Assembly: GCA_030247855.1 (NCBI GenBank)
Contig: JAPDRN010000030.1
Coordinates: 124,001-188,000 of the forward strand
DNA from: Knufia peltigerae
Lineage: Eukaryota > Ascomycota > Eurotiomycetes > Chaetothyriales > Trichomeriaceae
DNA length: 64,000 nucleotides
Reading direction: 5' to 3'
The notes beneath the pieces were generated by a model, which saw nothing but the letters and a program-made list of their open reading frames with translations, was not told the origin of the DNA and made no database searches. A program made the translations under genes and the position numbers. Below, in pieces: positions 57,124 through 64,000 of the stretch. How positions within the stretch are numbered: the first letter of the stretch is position 1; each line of letters starts with the position of its first letter.

Positions 57124-59069
57124 ATGGATAATCAAGGTGGCGGAGGAGGAAATAACAATTCCAGCGACTTCGTGCGCAAACTGTACAAGTATGTCGAGCG
57201 TAGGGGCGTCATTTTCCGCCGACTTGTTGCTAATATGCCTTGCGCAGAATGCTTGAAGATCCCTCGTACTCTTCGGTAGTACGATGGGGCGACGACGGCG
57301 ACAGTTTTGTCGTGCTTGAGAACGAAAAGTTCACCAAATCTATCCTGCCGAAACACTTCAAACACTCCAACTTTGCTAGTTTTGTACGCCAATTAAACAA
57401 ATATGACTTCCACAAGGTGCGGCAGAACAACGAGGACGGTGGCATGTCGACCTATGGTGCCAATGCATGGGAGTTCCGGCACCCCGAATTCAAGGCAAAC
57501 AGCAAAGACACCCTCGACAACATTCGGCGAAAGGCCCCCGCTCCTCGGAAGGCGTCAAACCTCAACGACGAACAAATACCCATACAACAGATCGATTTGA
57601 TGAACCAGCAAATAGTAGCACAAGCACAACAGATCGAGTCGTTAGTTCAGACAAATAATCAACTACAGATGAACCACCAGATGGTGGTGCAAGAGCTTCT
57701 CCGGATACAAAAGACGGTCCTTAATCACGATCGCGTCATGCAGGATGTCATGACATTTTTGCATTCTGTAGATGCGAAGCAGCGAAGGGACAGCAAAGCA
57801 CTTTTTGCGCCGCAAGCGGATCCCGCGCAGACGAGCACCACCCTGACCCCGACAAGCCAGACAATGCCCCAACAAGACGAAGACGTGCCGGCTTCTCCTC
57901 TACAACACGCCTCGAAGCTGTTGAGTGATCTCAACGCCGATGTCCAATTCAACATCTCCGGCTTGGAGCAGATGAACACCAGTATTGCGACGCCGCCTAT
58001 TCATCAAGATCCCCGGCACATGCAATACAGGGGCCCCAGCTCTTCGAACTCGAGCGGGAGCATGGGATTCGTCAAGATGGAACCGTCTCAACTGGAGAAC
58101 ATCGTGTATCCGATGGGCACGAACAACGGTATCGACCCGATGTCCAGTGAATACATCCACAACATTCCCTACCCTATGCCTTCCAAAGATACCCCGCAAG
58201 ACCCTCGGGCACAATTTGCCGATTCTCGCAAGAAGAGTGGGACAGCAGATCCTGGCTGGAGCCGGTCGCCGAGGATATTGCTGGTCGAAGATGACCCGAC
58301 GTGTCGACAAATTGGTGGGAAGTTCCTGTATTCCTTCAACTGTGTGGTGGACTGTGCTTTTGACGGTCTCGAAGCCGTCAGTAAGATGCAAGACGGTAAC
58401 AAGTACGACATTATATTGATGGATATCATCATGCCCAACCTCGACGGTGTATCTGCGTGTCACCTCATCCGTCAGTTCGATCGGACACCCATCGTTGCGA
58501 TGACGTCCAACATCAGATCCGACGACATTCAGATGTATTTCCATCACGGCATGGACGATGTACTGCCGAAGCCGTTTACGCGCAAGTCTCTCCTCGACAT
58601 GCTCGAAAAACATCTGATGCACCTGAAAAAGGTGCCGCACATGGAAGGCGCACTGACGGGCATTGCACCCCCAGCGGGCCTTTCCTCGACCGGTCACACC
58701 GTCCGCGATGACGGCTCGTCGGGGGCCTCCCCTGCCGGATCGACGGGCACCTGGAATTCCCCGAGTCAGTACTCTGGAGCGTCACCGGTGAACCCGAGCA
58801 TGCACTTGGGGGCCGGCGGCGGTGGCGTGTTACCTCAACAGCAGCCACAGCAACAGCAACACTTTATCGACGCGAATGGCAACATTACAGCATTTCCAAA
58901 TGGCCCTCAGACTCCGATGGGCATGAGACAAAGCGCCATGCAGAACCACGCCCACCACAGAAGGGGACCATCGGACCTGTCGGGTGGGATGGAAGTGGGC
59001 AACGCGAATAAACGCCAACGAATGTACGGTCCACAGCAAACAATGACGACCCCGATGAGGCCACAGTGA
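57124..59069 (+). CDS. SKN7: Skn7/Prr1 response-regulator transcription factor
   Basis: Nuclear protein joining an HSF-type DNA-binding domain to a two-component receiver; it controls oxidative-stress and cell-wall genes downstream of the Sln1-Ypd1 phosphorelay. Exons: 57124-57188 and 57248-59069; 628 residues. HSF domain about 14-115 (SSDFVRKLYKMLEDPSY, joined across the intron, and HSNFASFVRQLNKYDFHKV). Coiled coil about 135-190. Receiver about 362-480 with acidic pair D370-D371 in RILLVEDDP, phosphoacceptor D414 in ILMDIIMPNLDG, the Thr in AMTSN and the Lys in PKPF. The C-terminus is Gln/Gly/Pro-rich. Skn7 targets include peroxidase genes; the divergent peroxiredoxin 4 kb away is therefore notable, though regulation is inference. 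Confidence 0.96.
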
Positions 59070-59590
59070 TGGCTGTCTAGGTCTCTAGCCAAGAAGAAAG
59101 TTCTTCGTTTGAGCGATGAATTAAGATATACACACATTATAGTGTGGCAAGGTTGTTCCCGCCTTTGCGGCTCGATGCGACTCGGCGTGACATTCGGTTC
59201 GATTCGTGGACTAAAAGTCAAGCAACATGAACGACACGGGATTTGTTTTAACAAAACAACAAGATGAGATACACAGCAACCTTGATGGGAGGTTTACTAT
59301 TACGACTTTGATGATGAAACATTTGTGCATTTGGAAGGAGGGAAAGGACGGAAAGAGAGGTACCCGAATGTTAACCTTGAGTTTGTTTCAAGGGCCAAAG
59401 AAAGGTGATGACGAGACGCATCGCCTGACACCAACACGTTTTTGTTTTGCGCATTTGCTTTTGCCAACGGTGGATGAAGGCCTGGTGGTTGTGGTAGGCT
59501 CGGTTTGACCAGTGTTTGCTCTTTTCGACTTGCGACTGATATGGCTCTGACATGGACTTTTTTTGTCGAGATCGAGATCGAGAAAGAGGG

Positions 59591-59604
59591 AGAGAGAGAG
59601 AGAG
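59591..59604. repeat. (AG)7 microsatellite
   Basis: Perfect dinucleotide run within a purine-rich stretch (59579-59606). Confidence 0.85.
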
Positions 59605-59688
59605 ACACTTGGGGGTTTGGTTTTTGGATCAAATATACTGGAGCTGAAGAGATACAAGGGCGTAATCTCTTTCTGTCTCTCCCTCCTT

Positions 59689-59702
59689 CTCTCTCTCTCT
59701 CT
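59689..59702. repeat. (CT)7 microsatellite
   Basis: Perfect dinucleotide run, followed by a short TG run. It is complementary to the (AG)7 tract about 85 bp to the left, so the two could pair in a transcript. Confidence 0.85.
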
Positions 59703-60082
59703 TTGTGTGTGTTTGCAGATACCTACTCCGTACTATACCTTTATGCCATGTCGAACGCGTGCAGCAGCGGACTGGACAGGGTTTCACAAAATATTTTTTG
59801 TACAGAAGAGAAATCCTGACTACTCGGTATCTACCTTGACTACCTAGGTATCTTTGGTCTAATCGTTGCATGATATATGACAATACTACAGTTATAGTAA
59901 AGTGCTCTGTACCACTTCTGACGGAGAGCTTTTTTGATCTTGTCATGGTAAGATTATGATACCTACTCATTGACCTCTGGTAGTTCGTGACCGATGGTTG
60001 ATGACCACCTATATACTCGTACCCAAGAGACACATAGGTAAACCTTTATGCGGTTGTGATTGGTACAGTATAATACACACTG

Positions 60083-60105
60083 CCTGCCTACCTACCTACC
60101 TACCT
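60083..60105. repeat. CCTA tetranucleotide repeat
   Basis: One CCTG followed by four CCTA units (60087-60102) and a partial unit. Confidence 0.85.
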
Positions 60106-60384
60106 TCTAGGTGGTGTTTATGGGTAGGTGAGTCTGGAATAATCCCCATGGCTCTTTGACACGTCACCTAAACCTTTCCAGATGTTATCGCTTCCGGTCG
60201 TCCAAACGTCGGCGGTCCAACGACTTCAAAAGTCCTCTCGTGTCTGGCGAGACGACAAGAGCTCGTCAGATTCCGCCGGCGTGAGCCCCCAAGAGGGTTT
60301 CAATCACATCCGACACCAATCTTTGTCTTTTGCTCGTACACGACTGGCTTGACATTCTCCATCTTTTGAATCTCCATTTCCAAC

Positions 60385-60891
60385 TCACATGCCCATCTTT
60401 TCCTTCTCCTTCTCCCACTGTTCCGGCGTCAGGCATTTCGGGGTCCAGGCGTGTATGGCGGCGATCTCGGCCTTGAGGGCGTTGTTGACCAAGCGGTGTC
60501 GGGCGAGGAGGGTCTTTTTTTCAAACTCGGGAGAGACGATGATGGCGTTGAAGGCTTGACCGCAACCTCCCGACATGTCCTCGATGGAAACGTGGGTCGC
60601 GCCGATGGTCGCTTTTAGTTTTTCGGTCAATGAGTCCGCGGTGACGCCTGAACTCGCGGCGGTCTCGGCGGCGGCCGTGTCTGTCTGTGCGGCCATGGGG
60701 GAGGTTTGTCGATTTGGAGTCGTGGTCGAGAGAGGACGATTAAGAACAAGAAAGTTGCCCCGCGGATGGATACCTTGAGAAGATGGACGGGACAGACGGA
60801 GGAGGGACAGTCGCGATGTAGATGTGGATGTCGACGCTGGAGATTTTGATAGTGCTCTACGGGCGAGGGCCAAGGGTATACAGACAGTCAT
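60385..60891 (-). CDS. BolA-family protein, probably mitochondrial
   Basis: Small protein that works with monothiol glutaredoxins or Nfu proteins in passing on Fe-S clusters. Single exon of 168 residues. The first 65 residues are rich in Arg, Ser and Thr without acidic residues, consistent with mitochondrial import; a second ATG at residue 66 could give a short form. The BolA domain (about 85-150) has the GGCGQAFNAIIVSPEFE block with the Cys of the mitochondrial Bol1/Bol3 type and the family helix LARHRLVNNALKAEIAAIHA (conserved H in RHRLVN). A short tail (CLTPEQWEKEKEKM) is common in fungal members. Divergent from the NIF3 gene. Confidence 0.92.
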   Translation of the reverse strand: MTVCIPLALARRALSKSPASTSTSTSRLSLLRLSRPSSQGIHPRGNFLVLNRPLSTTTPNRQTSPMAAQTDTAAAETAASSGVTADSLTEKLKATIGATHVSIEDMSGGCGQAFNAIIVSPEFEKKTLLARHRLVNNALKAEIAAIHAWTPKCLTPEQWEKEKEKMGM

Positions 60892-61443
60892 GAACGGTGA
60901 CTATCGCGCGGGAATGAAAAAAAAAGGTCGATATGGAGAGAGAGAGGTGAGGTAGTTGGGAGGTTGAGAGGGTGAACGAAAAAGGGCTCGTGAGAGGTTG
61001 GTTGAGCAATCCCGGTCGTAATTAAAAACTTTTTTGAAGCTCCTTGTAATTTTTTGGTTGGATGTTTTGCTATACAGTATTGTAGGTAAAGGTAGGTAGG
61101 TAGTCGTCAAGGTGTTTGCTCCAGAGGGTCGGAAGGTGGTTTGAAATCAGATTTCGGACGATGATTAGATTACTTTTAGCCTGTAGTACCGAGTATATAC
61201 TCCGTACGGGTGTTCTCGTATGAAGTACGGGGTACCTAAACTGTAGTTAAAGCAAGACTAAAAAAAACTGCGTCATTGGAGAAAAGAGACGAATTCGACG
61301 AAACACCAAACAAAACTTGCCCTTTGTACCCAATCTACAATACAACACCACCACACAGACATATCCACACAGAAATGTACTTCATACTTGACTTCTCCAG
61401 GACCTAAAGTACCCGGTCGCACAAGTTTCGTGTATTCCTCCTC
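60892..61443. promoter_or_regulatory. Shared divergent promoter, BolA / NIF3
   Basis: 552 bp between start codons. Holds one TACTCCGTAC copy at 61198-61207 and CTACCTACCTTTACC runs near 61080-61100. Confidence 0.5.
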
Positions 61444-62883
61444 ATGCTGTGCGAGCTACTTCCTCGAGCTAGACCAATCTCTCGGTATTGTATCACAAAG
61501 AGCGTCTTCCGCAGCACCATCCGCAACATGAATACTTCCAACACCACCTACAATGTCTCCCCCTTCACCAGCGCAGTGGTCTCGTCCATGCGACGGCTCT
61601 ATCCCGAATACCTCGCCGACAAATCCTTTGACAACACTGGCTTCCTAGTCCAAGCTCCTTTCCTCCCTACCCGTCCTCGCAATCGCAATTCCGTCCTTTT
61701 GACCGTCGACCTCACTCGAGCCGTCGCCGACGAGGCCATCGAGAATGGACATTCCATTGTCGTCGCATATCATCCTATCATCTTTCGTGGTCTGAAATCC
61801 ATCACCACAGACGACTCGCAACAATTGTCAATGACCCTGCTGCTCGCGCACGGCATCAGCGTGTACTGCCCGCATACCGCGGTAGATACGGTCCCCGATG
61901 GGATGGCAGATTGGCTATGCGACATTGTCACGGGAAAGACCGAAACACCTGAAGATCACGCACACACCGCGACATATTCGTCATCCCTTCCGTCCGAAAC
62001 TGAAGTCACCACCACCGACGACGACGAGAACGACAACGACGACGATTCGGATGCCAGTGCGCCCTCTCACCCGTCGACGAAACCCACCTCTCCATCCGCC
62101 GCTGACCACGACGACCCATTCACGTCCACAGAAACACCCAAGCCCAACAAGAACAAGAAGCTGAGACTGTTCAGGCCGCACTCGCACAGGACGTATTCAA
62201 AGCCCACATACCCCCGACCGACCGAGGACTTTCAGCCCTCGGTACTGTCGCATACAAGAAGCGTCATCACGCCTTCACCGCGTGGGGCGCTAGACGAGGC
62301 AAACCAGTTCGTCGCATCAGACACAGACATCTACCACCCCGACAACACCGGCGCAGGCAGGCTGATTGAGTTCGCCGAACCACAACCCCTGACCGTCCTC
62401 ATCACCCGCATCGCGCACGCCATCGGGTTGCCCAAGGGTTTCGCCGTCGCTGTGCCGCAGGGCAAGAACCTGGAAGAGATTGACATTGCGAGCGTGGCGA
62501 CCTGTCCCGGCAGTGGGGGCAGCGTCGTGAGGGGGTGTCGTGCGGATCTCGTCTTTACCGGCGAACTGAGCCACCATGAAGCCCTGGCCGTGACGGAGAG
62601 GGGAGGGTGCGTGATCAGCTTGTTCCACACCAATTCCGAACGAGGGTACCTGTGGACGGTCATGAGGGAGAAGTTGGAGAACGAGGTCCGGGAAGAATGG
62701 GCCCGGGTGAGGAGTGAGGAAGGAGCAAAGAGTGGGCTCGACGGTGAGATCAAGGACATGCTGCGAGACGAGAGTGTCGAGGTCGTGGTGAGTGAACGCG
62801 ACAGGGATCCGTATGGGATTGTCGTGTTGGAAGAGACGGCGGTGGAAGGAGTAAGGATTGGTGGTTCTGGATCGAGTGGTTGA
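61444..62883 (+). CDS. NIF3: NIF3 / DUF34-family metal-binding protein with large insert
   Basis: Member of the widespread NIF3 (GTP cyclohydrolase 1 type 2-like) family with a di-metal site; its physiological role is not settled. Single exon of 479 residues, much longer than typical fungal members of about 290-330. An N-terminal segment of about 28 residues rich in Arg/Ser may target mitochondria, with a second in-frame ATG at residue 29. N-terminal half: DKSFDNTGFLVQ, VAYHPIIFRGLKS (metal His) and YCPHTAVDTVPDGMADWL. C-terminal half: CPGSGGSVVRG, DLVFTGELSHHEAL and SLFHTNSERGYL (metal His/Glu). Between the halves, residues about 170-295 are low-complexity, Asp/Ser/Thr/Pro-rich, with no similarity. 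The insert is in frame, with no splice signals that would clearly remove it. Confidence 0.9.
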   Translation: MLCELLPRARPISRYCITKSVFRSTIRNMNTSNTTYNVSPFTSAVVSSMRRLYPEYLADKSFDNTGFLVQAPFLPTRPRNRNSVLLTVDLTRAVADEAIENGHSIVVAYHPIIFRGLKSITTDDSQQLSMTLLLAHGISVYCPHTAVDTVPDGMADWLCDIVTGKTETPEDHAHTATYSSSLPSETEVTTTDDDENDNDDDSDASAPSHPSTKPTSPSAADHDDPFTSTETPKPNKNKKLRLFRPHSHRTYSKPTYPRPTEDFQPSVLSHTRSVITPSPRGALDEANQFVASDTDIYHPDNTGAGRLIEFAEPQPLTVLITRIAHAIGLPKGFAVAVPQGKNLEEIDIASVATCPGSGGSVVRGCRADLVFTGELSHHEALAVTERGGCVISLFHTNSERGYLWTVMREKLENEVREEWARVRSEEGAKSGLDGEIKDMLRDESVEVVVSERDRDPYGIVVLEETAVEGVRIGGSGSSG

Positions 62884-63727
62884 AAGGACCGAGAGTTACT
62901 TGGGTGTCTCTTCACCTGTCGTGGCACTCCCCTGGAAACTTCACCGTCTGATACCGGAGTGGGTTTGAGAACGGAACAACCAAGACATTGACCGAGTTCA
63001 AGCGCTTTCCACAGTATGCAATTTGCACCACCCGCAAGTGTTTACAAGACGTCTAGACTTGTTGACAGCCTTGGATTGCCTTGGATTACCTCGGATGCAG
63101 CATGATGCTCATCTCCAACCAAGCCTCAAAGACAGGGGCACGATCTTGGTTGGGTTCACAGCGCCGTTTTTGATTGACACAAGAAAGAATCTATCGACTT
63201 TGTCAAAACACTTTATCAAGTCAGTTCGAGGCACACCGAACGGCATTGAGAATGGCGTGTTTCACCAAACTCGACAATCCCATCTATACAGTGACCTAGT
63301 ACGTGATGATGGTGTGGAAGTACGAGAAGTACACAGTATACCTAGGTAGGCATATATTGCTAAAGGCGACTACTCGGTACAGATGCTGGGGCAAGAGGCA
63401 AGAGGATCACGTTCATTTTGTTTCTATTGTATCATTTTTTTTCTTGTGTCTGATGTAAGACTGATACCCCATTACGAGATGTAGCTCGTCCTGCTTTCTC
63501 GGTAGGCATCGAATAGCTAGCTGCTGTAGATTACAGTCTCTTTTCATTCCTGATTTTTGCCTCTTTTATTTTCTGTTTCCGAAAAAAGAAAAGAATCCAA
63601 CAAATCCTTGTCCCGTGGTCTTTTTTATAAAGTAAGTAATCTATACTATCCCTTCCAACATCATCAGCGGGCCTCGGAATGTTTCTTCCCGCTCCATTTC
63701 TTTCCAAGTCGGGAGGAGGATGATGAT
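62884..63727. other. Convergent 3' intergenic stretch
   Basis: Between NIF3 and the right-edge transporter. A 108-codon frame (63023-63349) has no recognisable content. Confidence 0.55.
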
Positions 63728-64000
63728 CTATTGTTGCATAGGTGAAGAGCTGATGTGATGCCTGTAGACGAAACTTCTGGCTCGCTTGCCGTAGATGTAC
63801 CTGGAGAGAGGAGTGTGTGAGCTGACTGGATTATTCCCAAGGGGGTGACAGCGAGGCACTTACATTGGAATGGTCAAAAGGGTGACTCCGATCGTGATGC
63901 CACCAATGACGAAAAACACGTTTCTCACGCCCTGGCTCGCGACCCAACCGTTGAGGTAAAAGGTCAAGCCGAAGGCGAAGAAATTCTTGATAAAGTTCAT
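63728..64000 (-). CDS. MFS transporter, C-terminal part only (cut by right edge)
   Basis: Last two visible exons, >64000-63864 and 63800-63728, encode about 69 residues: a final pair of membrane segments (FFAFGLTFYLNGWV and VFFVIGGITIGVTLLTIPM) and a short basic tail beginning YIYGKRARSF, which is the characteristic end of fungal drug/metabolite MFS carriers. The exon junction splits an ATG codon (AT|G). The rest of the gene lies right of the window, so substrate and start are unknown. Confidence 0.8.

Larger units (their letters stand above)
59070..60384. other. Intergenic stretch with simple repeats
   Basis: Convergent 3' regions of Skn7 and the BolA gene. Contains (AG)7 at 59591-59604, (CT)7 at 59689-59702, TACTCCGTAC at 59724 and the (CCTA)n tract near 60087. 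No credible coding frame. Confidence 0.6.

Overview
The window comes from a filamentous ascomycete (Pezizomycotina). Genes have several short introns of about 45-110 bp with GTRNGT donors, CTRAC-like branch points and YAG acceptors. The gene set is fungal: RSC remodeller, Skn7, Swi5/Ace2, Mis14, Sec14, Zn2Cys6 regulators and a fused ubiquitin-S31 gene. A HAUS1-like augmin subunit and the long intergenic tracts fit Eurotiomycetes, perhaps black yeasts (Chaetothyriales); that placement is inference. No transposon, rRNA, CRISPR array or confident tRNA was seen.

Left arm (1-14.8 kb), housekeeping: a mitoferrin-type carrier running off the left edge, an Ariadne-type RBR E3 ligase, eIF2B epsilon, a Sec14-like lipid transfer protein, the kinetochore protein Mis14/Nsl1, the ubiquitin-S31 fusion and a Swi5/Ace2 zinc-finger factor.

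Central accessory region (19.5-31 kb), between gene-poor tracts of 4.6 and 3.4 kb: a small conserved-looking protein of unknown function, 5-hydroxyisourate hydrolase, an MFS sugar-porter-type transporter divergent from a GNAT-like protein, a Baeyer-Villiger-type flavin monooxygenase, and a 943-residue Zn2Cys6 regulator with an unusual zinc-cluster loop. The layout resembles a small catabolic cluster, but no shared pathway can be shown from sequence alone.

Right arm (34-64 kb), mostly housekeeping: a nine-exon Gbp2/Hrb1-like SR protein with an 8-nt microexon, COQ9, a HAUS1-like coiled-coil protein, an Rsc1/2-type bromodomain-BAH subunit, Otu1, an alpha/beta hydrolase, COG6, a Prx5-type peroxiredoxin, Skn7, a BolA protein, a NIF3-family protein and the C-terminal end of a second MFS transporter cut by the right edge.

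Several genes appear broken in single reading frames (mitoferrin, RBR ligase C-terminus, Sec14, MFS, monooxygenase, Gbp2, peroxiredoxin). Placing canonical introns restores one continuous product in each, so exon coordinates are given. The best signals for follow-up are the 8-nt microexon, a 10-bp motif (TACTCCGTAC) repeated eight times only between genes, the small protein at 19.5 kb, and the monooxygenase/regulator/transporter block.
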